Below, piece after piece: positions 26,485-34,960 of a stretch of 64,000 nt of DNA. This DNA is from JAVBNT01 sp031551355. Its GTDB lineage: Bacteria; Vulcanimicrobiota; CADAWZ01. The stretch spans positions 1 through 64,000 of the forward strand of contig JAVBNT010000005.1 of the NCBI GenBank assembly GCA_031551355.1. Reading direction: 5' to 3'. Each line of letters begins with the position of its first letter. Position 1 is the stretch's first letter. The notes beneath the pieces were generated by a model. The model saw only the letters and a list, made by a program, of their open reading frames with translations. It made no database searches and was not told where the DNA came from. The position numbers were made by a program, and so were the translations under genes.

Positions 26485-27006
26485 TTACGGCGCGGATATA
26501 ATCTGTTTTATGGAAAAAGATTTTTTGGCATCATTAATAATAACATTAATAACATTGCCGGAAATAACAGCACTGCCAGATTTCAAGATCTGCAGTGAAC
26601 CGTCTTTATTGACCGATATTACCTTCGGGTTGTTGGAAGAAGCTTGAATTTTATAAGGAATATCCCCGGCAATTCTCGCTGTAATATGCGCCGTTTTGCC
26701 AATTTTTGGTGCCCCGGGAGTTATGCTGACAACGACCAGGCGTTCGTCATGGATAATGGGCGAGTCCATACCGACGATGCCTTTTTTATTGTCTTCTTCG
26801 CTGACAAAGTTTCGCTGCTCTTCATAATAGACGTCTTTTTGCCTGATCATAGATTGAGCACTGCCAAAAATTAATTTTGGCTTAGCAAGATCTGTCCGGT
26901 AGACTGAGCTGTAATCTTTTGCTATATAAAATTTTGCCGCTGTTTTTCCGCTATGATCTATTGCAGCAATGGCATAAAACCAAAAATCAATAAGCTTATC
27001 TTCCAT
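26485..27006 (-). CDS. Ig-like (Big2-type) domain protein, probably a decayed C-terminal half
   Basis: No signal peptide is present. FWFYAIAAIDHSGKTA resembles the end of a fibronectin type III domain. The last 85 residues (VVSITPGAPKIGKTAHITA, then IQASSNNPKVISVNKDGS, then SGSAVISG) look like a bacterial Ig-like domain. The ATG lacks a ribosome site, and the same frame stays open for 14 codons upstream to a TGA at 27047. It may be the downstream part of a once larger protein that began at 27479. Confidence 0.55.
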   Translation of the reverse strand: MEDKLIDFWFYAIAAIDHSGKTAAKFYIAKDYSSVYRTDLAKPKLIFGSAQSMIRQKDVYYEEQRNFVSEEDNKKGIVGMDSPIIHDERLVVVSITPGAPKIGKTAHITARIAGDIPYKIQASSNNPKVISVNKDGSLQILKSGSAVISGNVINVIINDAKKSFSIKQIISAP

Positions 27007-27029
27007 TTTAAACTGATATTTGCTTTGTT

Positions 27030-27479
27030 TTAAATTAGCCCTGTGTTCTCAACCGGTAAACACCGCAAAAGAGCCGCAACCATTGACTCGCTGACCAAGA
27101 GATAGCGGGCGTTTTCAGCGGCACCCAATTTGTATACCCCGGTAAGAGAATCTGCTTTATTCCTTTTGTCTTCCACTACAAAACGGCCATCGTCTCTGCG
27201 GACAAAAGTTATCAGGATTTTCCTGTCGGCACTCTCATAACGGCCAACACTGTTTTGACCGAAAATAATCTCTCCGCTGAGAGTTTTTTGCGGTAAATTG
27301 AATGAAAAAAGAACTCTGCCGTTCCTTAGATCTAAAATTTCCAGGTTATTGACTTTTTTATTATTTTCCGGAAAATAATATCCCGATAAAGTGATAATTT
27401 CATTCTGCGGAGCGGCATAAGCCTTTCCCGAAGTGAGCAAAAACACAACCAAAAAGCATAGCAATACCTGTTTCAACAT
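27030..27479 (-). CDS. Secreted protein of unknown function
   Basis: A signal peptide ending AYAA (near residue 23) precedes about 125 residues with LSGYYFPE, LRNGRVLFSF and KILITFVRRDDGRFVVEDK, probably beta strands. The family is unknown. The stop lies 24 bp before the start of the Ig-like gene. Because that gene has no ribosome site and begins within a domain, the two may be halves of one broken gene. GGATGAG precedes the ATG. Confidence 0.6.
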   Translation of the reverse strand: MLKQVLLCFLVVFLLTSGKAYAAPQNEIITLSGYYFPENNKKVNNLEILDLRNGRVLFSFNLPQKTLSGEIIFGQNSVGRYESADRKILITFVRRDDGRFVVEDKRNKADSLTGVYKLGAAENARYLLVSESMVAALLRCLPVENTGLI

Positions 27480-27576
27480 AAAAGCTCATCCTCCATCCGG
27501 TGCTTCCGGCTATATTTTTATAGTTCATCTATAATAAATCGGTTTGGTTAAAATATATTTATTTATTCTCAAAAAC

Positions 27577-27621
27577 AAAATAAAAAGCCTTTAACAAAAA
27601 ATGTTGAAGGCTTTTTATTTT
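27577..27621. terminator. Intrinsic terminator for efp
   Basis: AAAATAAAAAGCCTT (27577-27591) and its exact complement (27607-27621) form a 15-bp stem. On the minus strand it ends in a T tract directly after efp. Confidence 0.85.
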
Positions 27622-27637
27622 ATATAATTATTTGCTG

Positions 27638-28195
27638 TTATACTCTTCTAAGATATTGACCGGTTCTCGTATCAATTTGTAGAACCTCATCCATTTCAAT
27701 AAACAGCGGCACCTGTATGGTTGCTCCTGTTTCAAGAGTAGCGGCTTTTGTGCCGCCTGTAGCCGTGTCTCCTTTGTAACCTGGTTCGGTCATTGTTACT
27801 TTGAGTTCTACAAAGTTTGGCACTTCAACGCCGAGAGGTGTTGTATCATGGAACATTATATGTAAATCCATACCTTCTTTGAGCCACTTTTTTGCATCTC
27901 CGACAAGATCTTCCATTATTGTTATCTGATCAAATGAATCGTTGTCCATGAAGGTATACTCATTATCGTTGGTATACAAAAACTGCATTGATTTTTTTTC
28001 GATATGCGCCTTTGTGAGTTTTTCTCCGGCTTTGAACGTCTTGTCAACGCAGTAACCGGTTCTGAGGTTTTTCAGCTTTGTTCTTACGAATGCAGAGCCT
28101 TTTCCCGGTTTTACATGCAGAAATTCGACAACAGTCATTAGCTGACCGTCCAGTTCAATCGTCATGCCGTTTTTAAAATCATTGGACGTAATCAT
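27638..28195 (-). CDS. efp: Translation elongation factor P
   Basis: This 185-residue three-domain factor binds between the ribosomal P and E sites and speeds formation of Pro-Pro peptide bonds. VEFLHVKPGKGSAFVRTK carries the loop lysine at 32 (PGKG), the usual site of modification. The C-terminal OB domain has VPNFVELKVTMTEPG and IQVPLFIEMDEVLQIDTRTG. The ATG at 28195 follows AGGAGG; an in-frame upstream start at 28273 adds unrelated residues. A terminator follows at 27577. Confidence 0.97.
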   Translation of the reverse strand: MITSNDFKNGMTIELDGQLMTVVEFLHVKPGKGSAFVRTKLKNLRTGYCVDKTFKAGEKLTKAHIEKKSMQFLYTNDNEYTFMDNDSFDQITIMEDLVGDAKKWLKEGMDLHIMFHDTTPLGVEVPNFVELKVTMTEPGYKGDTATGGTKAATLETGATIQVPLFIEMDEVLQIDTRTGQYLRRV

Positions 28196-28481
28196 GGTTT
28201 GCCTCCTGAATTTTGTGGCCTGTAAGCCTGTATCTGTAAAAAAAAAATTGTTTTTTTGGGAAAAATCAAACAATGTTTAAAAAATCATTAATTAACAACA
28301 TCAGGCAAATATGGCTGTTTTTTATTGATGGGATATTAATATTGGACATAATTTGCAATTTTCCTGTTCAGATTTCCCGGATTATTGATTTTAAGCAGGA
28401 TTTTTTGTGTGTGATTTTGAAATCTCATCATTGAAACATTTTCTTAGAAACTTTGTTTTATTTAAGTCAGGAGGAAAAGTT

Positions 28482-28826
28482 GTGGGCATCGTATCCAGTT
28501 TGCAGGAAATTTCCGATGTAGCGGCAGTTATTGAACTCGAGGGTGATATTGATTTTTCCATATCGCAAAAACTTAAAGAAGAGTTGCTTGGTGTTATCAA
28601 TAAAGGCAAAATTAAACTTATTGTAGACCTGGAAAAAGTCAGATATATCGACAGCTCCGGTCTTGAATCTATAACGTCTACCCAAACCAAGGCTCAGGCT
28701 CTTCATGGAGATCTTTTTCTTGTTTGTGCGGAGCCTTCAATAAGAAAAATTTTTGATATAACAGGTCTTGACGAATATATACGTATTTTTGATGATCTGG
28801 AAAAAGCACGTACAGCGATTGGTTAA
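28482..28826 (+). CDS. STAS-domain anti-sigma factor antagonist
   Basis: This 114-residue single-domain protein contains VIELEGDIDFSISQKLKEEL, then IVDLEKVRYIDSSGLESI. DSSG holds the Ser that is phosphorylated in SpoIIAA/RsbV homologues. It likely switches partner by binding an anti-sigma kinase when dephosphorylated. The GTG at 28482 is preferred because AGGAGG lies 8 nt upstream; the frame is open further up but without a ribosome site. A PP2C-like protein is convergent next door, fitting a partner-switching theme, though the kinase is not in the window. Confidence 0.87.
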   Translation: MGIVSSLQEISDVAAVIELEGDIDFSISQKLKEELLGVINKGKIKLIVDLEKVRYIDSSGLESITSTQTKAQALHGDLFLVCAEPSIRKIFDITGLDEYIRIFDDLEKARTAIG

Positions 28827-28848
28827 TTAAAAATTATTGATAGAAAAA

Positions 28849-28882
28849 GGCTTACCCGTATCAGCGGATAAGCCATTTTTTT
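28849..28882. terminator. Intrinsic terminator between convergent genes
   Basis: GGCTTA (28849-28854) pairs with TAAGCC (28869-28874), with CCG/CGG extending the stem, followed by TTTTTTT on the plus strand. It ends the STAS transcript. Confidence 0.8.
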
Positions 28883-28883
28883 G

Positions 28884-30389
28884 TTATTCTATATGTTTTT
28901 TGAGCTCAATATTTATTTCCCTTAAATTTCTCATAGGGGATGATGAAATGAGCATTGTTCCCTTTATTTTTGAGATTTTGAATATGGTTGAGTAGAAGGT
29001 TTTTCCGTCGGCATCCTTTGAACTTTCAGCTATTTTTACCGGTTCCGCTGTTGTACACAGGTTGGTATTGATTGTTATTTTATCTTTTTCCAGCTTTATA
29101 GTATTCTTTTTTACGCTGCTGGCACTTTGTGACGATTGCATTACAGACGGGGATGAAGTGTGAACCGATATTTCACAGTCATAGAACACGTCATCCGGAT
29201 AGATTTCGAATTCCGCCGCTTTATCAGAGCGGTACTCGAATGTCAGGACATTGCCTTTGAGCGGCATCTGTTCTTTTTGCCATCTGACATTTGAGATCGG
29301 AATTTCAGTTCTTAGCTCCCAATTTGTCTGAAAGGGAGTTTCCAGCTCACCTGAATTTAACATCCAGAAAACTCCTGCCGCTACCGTCAGAAAAAAAGAT
29401 ATGAAAAATAATGCTATTTTTGCTTTTGCCGACATCGGCTTGGGTGGAGCTGCGGGCTTTAATTCCTCGTAAGTATGTATTTCAGGAGTATATTCCTTAG
29501 GTATTTCCTTTGACAATTTGGAAGTATTATAGTAATCATCGCGGCTTCTTTTCAGTTCAATATCATCCGGAAACATTCCCGGGGGAAATTCCGGGGGCAG
29601 TTCTGCGAGTATTCTGCCTGAGGTATACTTTTTTTCGCTGTCAGCTGATTGCTTTATGCTGTTCAGGGAGATCAGGGCAACGTTTTTGCCGGGATTTCTT
29701 CCCACAACGGTGTTTATCAGCCTGTCGAGAGACTCGTCTTTGTTTTCTCCTAAATCCAATGTAAGCAGGATTTCTTTGTCATCTATGTTTTCACTGATTC
29801 CGGAAGAAACAAACAGCAATATGTCTCCCTCTTTGATTTCGAGTTTATATGTGTCTATCTGCGGTATAATCGTTGTTCCCATAAGGATATTTTTTGTTCT
29901 GTTTTTGTATGAATCCGTTTTTATGGGAATGAAAACGCTGTCTTTTAACTGAAGATTGTATAGAATGGAGCCCCTCAGTAACAGAGTGTTTATGTTGCCG
30001 CTGCTACCGATATAGAGGGTGTTGCCGTTTAGAATTCCGACGGCCAGCGATGCTTCCGTAAATGACTCCTGATGCCTCATCGCCACGAGCTTACTGTTTA
30101 CTTCAGTGAACAGTGTTGTTATTTTTGAATGCATAACTTCCAATTCGTTCGTTGCGGAATCATCGTTGCTGAAGAAATTTGACAGGAAGATCTGTTTTAC
30201 GGTTGCAAGAATATTGTTGCAAACCGTCAGTTGTGTCTCTTTTGATTCGGCCAGAGCCATTATTGACTGCGATATTGTATCCGCAGATGAATTCATATCA
30301 AGATAGCTTAATGCTCTTCCCGTTGTATGCGGGGTGTCAATGTTGCCGGATTTGCTCTCTATGCTTATTTTTAGCTTGCTTTTTGCCAT
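28884..30389 (-). CDS. PP2C-like protein, catalytic motifs degenerate, with membrane anchor
   Basis: The N-terminal 250 residues follow a PPM/PP2C fold: SLAVGILNGNTLYIGSSGNIN (usual GDSR strand), LRGSILYNL, IKEGDILLFVSSGISENIDDKEI (usual D-GL motif with the Asp replaced) and NVALISL. The early metal-binding DGMGG-type motif is missing, and Ser-Ser-Gly replaces the expected Ser-Asp-Gly. It may therefore be a pseudophosphatase. A single membrane helix lies near 328-346, followed by a 150-residue outer beta-rich domain. An inside sensor tied to an outer domain is a plausible layout. No SpoIIE domain is seen. Confidence 0.7.
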   Translation of the reverse strand: MAKSKLKISIESKSGNIDTPHTTGRALSYLDMNSSADTISQSIMALAESKETQLTVCNNILATVKQIFLSNFFSNDDSATNELEVMHSKITTLFTEVNSKLVAMRHQESFTEASLAVGILNGNTLYIGSSGNINTLLLRGSILYNLQLKDSVFIPIKTDSYKNRTKNILMGTTIIPQIDTYKLEIKEGDILLFVSSGISENIDDKEILLTLDLGENKDESLDRLINTVVGRNPGKNVALISLNSIKQSADSEKKYTSGRILAELPPEFPPGMFPDDIELKRSRDDYYNTSKLSKEIPKEYTPEIHTYEELKPAAPPKPMSAKAKIALFFISFFLTVAAGVFWMLNSGELETPFQTNWELRTEIPISNVRWQKEQMPLKGNVLTFEYRSDKAAEFEIYPDDVFYDCEISVHTSSPSVMQSSQSASSVKKNTIKLEKDKITINTNLCTTAEPVKIAESSKDADGKTFYSTIFKISKIKGTMLISSSPMRNLREINIELKKHIE

Positions 30390-30633
30390 TCTATGCTTCC
30401 CTCACAGAAAATATGTTTTTATAATTCCTCCTATTTGTTTTTTTCCCTCCAGCATTGCAGTTTTAAATGCTTTGTAAGGCAAATATCCAATGGGGCTTGC
30501 CTCTATCTTAGATCAACTTGATTTAACATAGCCTATGTCAATCAGGTAAAAGCCATCCGGCAATATCCGTAGGTGTAATAAATTTGATAATGGTCACGGC
30601 ATATTTGTAAAGTATTGTCTACATTTTTACAAG
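30390..30633. other. Intergenic between divergent genes, no gene seen
   Basis: The spacer between the PP2C-like and XRE genes has no credible ORF. A T-rich stretch near 30420-30445 covers the ribosome site of the minus-strand gene. Confidence 0.4.
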
Positions 30634-30663
30634 TTGCTCTAAGAATATATTTTATAGTATAAT
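30634..30663 (+). promoter_or_regulatory. Putative sigma-70-type promoter of the XRE gene
   Basis: TTGCTC at 30634-30639 and TATAAT at 30658-30663 are 18 bp apart, about 40 bp upstream of the GTG start at 30706. Confidence 0.4.
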
Positions 30664-30705
30664 ATAGGTGCTGTATTATAGAAAATATTTTGTTAGAGGT
30701 TAGTT

Positions 30706-31095
30706 GTGAGAAACGAATCCTGGGCTAATTACATCAAAGAAAAGCGTAAACTGAAGAAGCTCACAAGAAGACAGCTTGCAATACTTACGAAAGTAGATCC
30801 AAGCTATTTAACTCTTATTGAGCGCGACGGATACGTTCCCAGAAGGGATAAGGTTTTGGGATTTGCTTCTGTTCTTGATATAGATCCCGGAGAGATGCTT
30901 TTAATGGCGGGGTATGCTCCGTATATTGATTCTTCATCCGAAAATAATGATGCTTTTATAAATTCAAAATTGTTTAATCAGGAACTTTTTTCCATTGTAA
31001 AATTTTTATCGGAGCTCGATGCCAAAGAGCAGCTAAGGGCCCTTGAAGTTGTCAGGACATGTTTGAGTGCCGTAGGATTTAATCTGCCTGTATAG
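30706..31095 (+). CDS. XRE-family transcriptional regulator
   Basis: This 129-residue protein has an N-terminal HTH reading NYIKEKRKLKKLTRRQLAIL, then SYLTLIERDGYVPRRDKV, typical of Cro/CI folds. Next comes LDIDPGEMLLMAGYAP, common in small XRE regulators. The C-terminal 45 residues have no identifiable ligand domain. The start is GTG after a weak AGAGG. Its 3' end overlaps the convergent Cys-rich gene by 17 bp. Targets are unknown. Confidence 0.87.
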   Translation: MRNESWANYIKEKRKLKKLTRRQLAILTKVDPSYLTLIERDGYVPRRDKVLGFASVLDIDPGEMLLMAGYAPYIDSSSENNDAFINSKLFNQELFSIVKFLSELDAKEQLRALEVVRTCLSAVGFNLPV

Positions 31096-31333
31096 TTTTT
31101 TCGTCAACCCATTCTTCCCAGAATTCGCAATGAGATTTTCTGGTTTCATTTATTTCGTTTTCTGCCGGTACCATAAGAAAATATTCTTTTTTTGTTTTCT
31201 CACCATAAACACTGCAGCGGAACTGAATATATTCAGTATCGGCAATGTTGGCAAACTCTCTTCCGGAATCTTCAAGAAAAAAGTGTTTGCAGGTTATGCA
31301 CTGGCCTGTTTTGAAGTCTTTAAATGATGACAT
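31079..31333 (-). CDS. Small Cys-rich (probable zinc) protein of unknown function
   Basis: These 84 residues have four cysteines: GQCITCKHF, FRCSVYG and SHCEFWEEW. The C-x2-C...C...C spacing suggests one zinc site. No family was recognised. The start overlaps the ribF stop by 14 bp and the 3' end overlaps the convergent XRE gene, so translation is probably coupled to ribF. Confidence 0.65.
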   Translation of the reverse strand: MSSFKDFKTGQCITCKHFFLEDSGREFANIADTEYIQFRCSVYGEKTKKEYFLMVPAENEINETRKSHCEFWEEWVDEKTIQAD

Positions 31334-32105
31334 TTAGCTTACTCTTTATCGCTATATTGACATTTTGTGCGGGATTTTTCAGATTTTCCTCGGTTTTTAT
31401 GATTATACCGCTTTCCGTATCTTCAAGGCTGAAAATCGATTGCCGGCCATTTATACTGCCTTTGTAAATTCCGTCGGGCGGGAGAATTTTTCTCTCGGGT
31501 TTTGACAGTTTCAGCGTGTTTTCATCCGGCTTCAGGATTGCCAGGCTGGTTATTGCGTATGGCCTGCCGAGCAGCTGCTCAGCCATTTCCATGTGGCCTT
31601 TTTTAATAAACTGCCGTATTTGCGTGCTGCTTATCGGTGTCTTTTCATAAGATACCGGGGAGATTTTTTCTGTCTGAAAACCGAACTTCATTCCGTAGCT
31701 GTATAATAATTCGGCATCTCCGGCGCCGTTTTTCCCAAAGCGGTAATTGTAGCCGATAAAAATATGTTTGGCTTTTAATTTTTCGACAATTACCGATTCA
31801 ATAAACCTTTCCGGACTTAGATTGAGCATGTTTTCGGTAAATTCACTCCAGATAATGAAATCAATTCTCGAGTCATTATTGAGCAATGCCAGTTTTTCGT
31901 CAAAAGTGGTTATTTGAGCCGGAGCTTTTTCAGAATTCAATATTGTTTTGGGATGGTTTGAAAAAGTAAATACGGCTGCCGGCCTTAGTGAAACTGCTTC
32001 AATGATTCTTTGGTGACCTTTGTGATAGCCGTCAAAAAAACCTAGGGCTAAGCCAATTTCATCCTGCAGGGCACTTAGATTTTTAAGATTGATTATAATA
32101 GCCAT
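31320..32105 (-). CDS. ribF: RibF-type FAD synthetase, riboflavin-kinase domain degenerate
   Basis: The N-terminal nucleotidyl-transferase domain is intact: GFFDGYHKGHQRII near 22-35, FSNHPKTIL, FIGYNYRFGKNGAGD and ISSTQIRQFIKKGHMEMA. It transfers AMP from ATP to FMN to make FAD. The C-terminal kinase domain is short. The usual GR-x-LGFPTAN loop is not visible and only a PPDGIYKGSI-like strand remains. At 261 residues the protein is about 50 shorter than bifunctional RibF, so FMN may have to come from another kinase. It starts 2 bp after the SPOR gene stop on the same strand. Confidence 0.85.
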   Translation of the reverse strand: MAIIINLKNLSALQDEIGLALGFFDGYHKGHQRIIEAVSLRPAAVFTFSNHPKTILNSEKAPAQITTFDEKLALLNNDSRIDFIIWSEFTENMLNLSPERFIESVIVEKLKAKHIFIGYNYRFGKNGAGDAELLYSYGMKFGFQTEKISPVSYEKTPISSTQIRQFIKKGHMEMAEQLLGRPYAITSLAILKPDENTLKLSKPERKILPPDGIYKGSINGRQSIFSLEDTESGIIIKTEENLKNPAQNVNIAIKSKLNVII

Positions 32106-32107
32106 TT

Positions 32108-33001
32108 TTAATTGGAAGTGACAATGGCGTCGAAACCTTCTTTTTTGAGTTGTTCTGCTTTATCTTTTGCTTCCTGCTGTGATGAGGTGCTGTTTACTAT
32201 TTTTACTTTGTAAAATTCTTTGTCCCCGGAAGTAACTTTTTCGATAGTAGCCGTATGTCCTTTTTGCTTCAGCTCTTCAGCCATTTTTCCGGCATTTTCC
32301 TGATTTGAAAAAGAGCCCATTTGCAGGTTATATCCTGATGAATCGGATTTTTTAGCTTCCTTGGAGCTTTCCGTAACGGCCGTTGGCTTGGGAATTGCAT
32401 CCGTTGGCGGTGCTGTTGCCGGTTCTTTTTTAGGTTTGTTTTCTGTTTTATTGTCGGTTTTGTTATCAGGCCCGGTAACTGTTTCCTGCGGGGACTGCTG
32501 TTCCTGTTTGGGCGTATCTGTTTTTGCCGTGTTTTCCGTTTCTTTGGCCTTGGGTTCTTCTTTTGGAGTATCATTGGCTGTAGGAAGTTCCGGCGGTTCC
32601 TGTTTTGCAGGTTCCTGTACGACAGGTATATCCTTCGCATTCAGAGATTTTATTGACTGATCATCAATGCCGGGAATAGGATCATCTATATTTCTGAAGT
32701 CATTTATGTCCGGTTCCGTTTCATTTTTGCTTAAAGCCGCTGTCTTGCTGATGTTCCCGTGGCTGTCAACCTCCACTATCGTTTTCCAGGCTTTGGGTTT
32801 TTGTACCGCCGCCACGGAAGCATCTTCTTTGCCGGGCAGTATTTTTGTCGCTGTCAGATAGTTGCCCACCCAACTGCCGGCGGCAAGGGATATCCACACT
32901 ATTACAATTGTTACGATGAGAACTTTAATCCAAAAATAATCTTTGTAGTTCTCGTTGTCATCGTCTTCTTTGTCCGAACGTTTTTTGTTATCATTTTCCA
33001 T
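32108..33001 (-). CDS. SPOR-domain membrane protein
   Basis: A charged cytoplasmic start and one membrane helix (about residues 27-47) are followed by a long Pro/Glu/Lys/Thr-rich linker and a C-terminal SPOR domain with YNLQMGSFSNQENAGKMAEEL and FYKVKIVNSTSSQQEAKDKA. SPOR domains bind denuded septal peptidoglycan, so the protein probably acts in division or wall remodelling. The ATG at 33001 is used; a TTG at 33007 adds two residues. It heads the ribF unit. Confidence 0.88.
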   Translation of the reverse strand: MENDNKKRSDKEDDDNENYKDYFWIKVLIVTIVIVWISLAAGSWVGNYLTATKILPGKEDASVAAVQKPKAWKTIVEVDSHGNISKTAALSKNETEPDINDFRNIDDPIPGIDDQSIKSLNAKDIPVVQEPAKQEPPELPTANDTPKEEPKAKETENTAKTDTPKQEQQSPQETVTGPDNKTDNKTENKPKKEPATAPPTDAIPKPTAVTESSKEAKKSDSSGYNLQMGSFSNQENAGKMAEELKQKGHTATIEKVTSGDKEFYKVKIVNSTSSQQEAKDKAEQLKKEGFDAIVTSN

Positions 33002-33141
33002 TAGCAATAGGCCTCGCTATATTTTTTGGTTGTTGTTAAATACAACCATTATCCATGTTTGAGCATACCACAATAAACAAAAACCGGGTTTATTTGTGGT
33101 GCGGCAGAGACGCATAAAGATTCTCGGGTTTCGATTTTTTC

Positions 33142-33179
33142 TATAAAAAAGGATAGATTCCTTCCTTTATTTTTTTATA
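33142..33179 (-). terminator. Probable terminator downstream of comF
   Basis: On the minus strand AAGGA pairs with TCCTT, followed by TTTTTT, just after the comF stop. The stem is short but the U run is good. Confidence 0.5.
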
Positions 33180-33182
33180 AGT

Positions 33183-33839
33183 TTATCGCATTGTGATTGC
33201 GGCGGTTAGGGCGTATACGGTTCTGGCTCCATTTTTTTTCAGCAATGAGGCGATCTGTAACAGGGTTGCGCCGGTAGTAGTTATGTCGTCTACGATGATA
33301 ATGTTTTTGTTTTCAATACTCTTAATATTTTTTATGATAAATGCATTTTTTATGTTTTTGAATCTTTCCGTTTTGCTGAGACAGTGCATGTATGCGGTAT
33401 TTTTTATTCTTCCGACAATATTGTTATCATAACTTATTTTTAATCGTCCGGAAATATTTTTAGCCAGCAGAAGCGACTGATTGAAGCCTCTGGTTCTTTC
33501 TCTTTTCTGATGCAGGGGGACGGGTATAAGTATTGTATTTTCTTTTTCGCCTGCAGCTATATTCGGCAAAATAGTCTCTGACATATAGGATGCGATAAAA
33601 GGTGCGGCTTGCTTTTTTTTATGGAATTTAAACTTTGTGATCAGCGTCTTCATACTGCCGGAGTAGGGGGAGTAGCAAAATAGTTTGTCTAGCGGCTGTT
33701 TTGTTTCTATAATGCGGCAATTAAGGGGTTTGAACGTTTTTTCACATTTTTCGCAGACAATGCTGCCGGTAACACCGCAAATCAGGCATTTTTCAGGAAA
33801 AATCAGGTCTGCAAGATACTCAATTATTTTTTTCAGCAT
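33183..33839 (-). CDS. comF: ComF-family phosphoribosyltransferase-like protein
   Basis: An N-terminal zinc finger (CLICGVTGSIVCEKC, residues near 17-31) is followed by a type I PRTase fold with ILIPVPLHQKRERTRGFNQS and the PRPP loop IIIVDDITTTGATL. The 218-residue length is normal. ComF is needed for DNA uptake in competent bacteria and may couple it to DNA processing. It overlaps the upstream WecG-family gene by 20 bp. Confidence 0.93.
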   Translation of the reverse strand: MLKKIIEYLADLIFPEKCLICGVTGSIVCEKCEKTFKPLNCRIIETKQPLDKLFCYSPYSGSMKTLITKFKFHKKKQAAPFIASYMSETILPNIAAGEKENTILIPVPLHQKRERTRGFNQSLLLAKNISGRLKISYDNNIVGRIKNTAYMHCLSKTERFKNIKNAFIIKNIKSIENKNIIIVDDITTTGATLLQIASLLKKNGARTVYALTAAITMR

Positions 33840-34578
33840 TCGGAGTTTTCTGCGCTTTTTTTGCCGTCAGTAATATTTTTATTGCGAATTTGGGCAGAGC
33901 CATCATTCTTTTCCATCTCGACGGCTCTTTGTATAACCTGTAAAACCATTCGAGGCCGAGCTTTATCATCCATCCGGGGGCTCTGTCTACCTTGCCGGAC
34001 ATAACATCCAGACTGCCTCCGACGCCTATTCCTACCGGAATATCAAGTTCCCCGGCGTTTTCGATATACCACAGTTCCTGTTTAGGGGAGCCCAGTGCAA
34101 GAAACAATATATCCGGCGATGTTTGTCTGAGCATCGTTTTTACTTCGGAGTCATCTTCAAAAAAACCGTGATATTCCCCGACGATATTTGCATCGGGATA
34201 TTTTTTCAAAAGCTGTATTTTTGCTTCCTGTGCGGTTCCCGGAGCGGCTCCGAAAAAGAAAAGTTTCCATTTTTTTCTACCGGATAGCTCTACAAGTCTT
34301 TCAAGCAATTCTACTCCGGCCACTTTTTCTTTTACATGATACCCATATTTTTTGGCAGCCCACAGCAGCCCCACTCCATCGGCACAAACAAGAGAAGCAT
34401 TATTGACGATATTTTTAAATACCTCGTCCGACTGGGCTTTCATAACCATTTCCGTTCCCAGTGTTACGATGAGATTTTGTCTGTCTCTTTTCCTGATGAA
34501 GCCGTCGATGGCTTCAATGGTGTGATTAAAATTGACGTTATGGAGTTTTACTCCGAGTATTCTTATTTCTTCAAACAT
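33820..34578 (-). CDS. WecG/TagA/CpsF-family glycosyltransferase (GT26)
   Basis: The sequence shows the family order: TLGTEMVMKAQ, LVCADGVGLLWAAKKYG, FFFGAAPGTAQEA, GEYHGFF, FLALGSPKQELW and GVGGSLDVMSGKVDRAPGW, ending LEWFYRLYKEPSRWKRM. Such enzymes add N-acetylmannosamine or its uronate to a lipid-linked sugar for teichoic acid, enterobacterial common antigen or exopolysaccharide synthesis at the membrane face. The ATG at 34578 is used; TTG at 34584 would add two residues. No other polysaccharide genes adjoin it. Confidence 0.93.
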   Translation of the reverse strand: MFEEIRILGVKLHNVNFNHTIEAIDGFIRKRDRQNLIVTLGTEMVMKAQSDEVFKNIVNNASLVCADGVGLLWAAKKYGYHVKEKVAGVELLERLVELSGRKKWKLFFFGAAPGTAQEAKIQLLKKYPDANIVGEYHGFFEDDSEVKTMLRQTSPDILFLALGSPKQELWYIENAGELDIPVGIGVGGSLDVMSGKVDRAPGWMIKLGLEWFYRLYKEPSRWKRMMALPKFAIKILLTAKKAQKTPNAEKNN

Positions 34579-34673
34579 CAGCAAGTGTCCCCATCTGTTA
34601 TTTAGAGGATCTTCCTTTTTTTCACAGAAAGATCTTTTTTGACAATTAAGTCCCTATCGGAGAAGCACTACCT

Positions 34674-34946
34674 ATGGTTTATTTTTGTAAAAGCGGTTTG
34701 ATGATTATTAAAGGAAGTGACGGAACTTACCATTATTTTAATCCGCAGAACTCTTTGAAAGAAGTATCTTCGTATATTTGGTCAAATGATTCCCTGTCCG
34801 AATTTCATATTGAGTTTGAGCCTGGAGAAGCTGATGCTCATAATATCTTTTATATTGATCCGCCGAAAGAAGCTGTACACAGGCTGCGCTCAAGATCGTC
34901 CGCTTCCATTATGGACGACAAATATTATACGGATACGGAGTATTAA
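34674..34946 (+). CDS. Small protein of unknown function
   Basis: A 90-residue ORF reads MVYFCKSGLMIIKGSDGTYHYFN, then a charged C-terminus with DDKYYTDTEY. The composition is protein-like and no shadowing gene lies opposite. No family was recognised. The ribosome site is weak (GGAG about 12 nt upstream). It is divergent from the WecG-family gene and convergent with the histidine kinase gene. Confidence 0.5.
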   Translation: MVYFCKSGLMIIKGSDGTYHYFNPQNSLKEVSSYIWSNDSLSEFHIEFEPGEADAHNIFYIDPPKEAVHRLRSRSSASIMDDKYYTDTEY

Positions 34947-34960
34947 TACCGCTGGCTTAC

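Noticed and set aside
26353..26598. 81-codon plus-strand ORF after the terminator
   Set aside because: Overlaps the 3' end of the Ig-like gene, lacks a ribosome site and shows no protein-like pattern.
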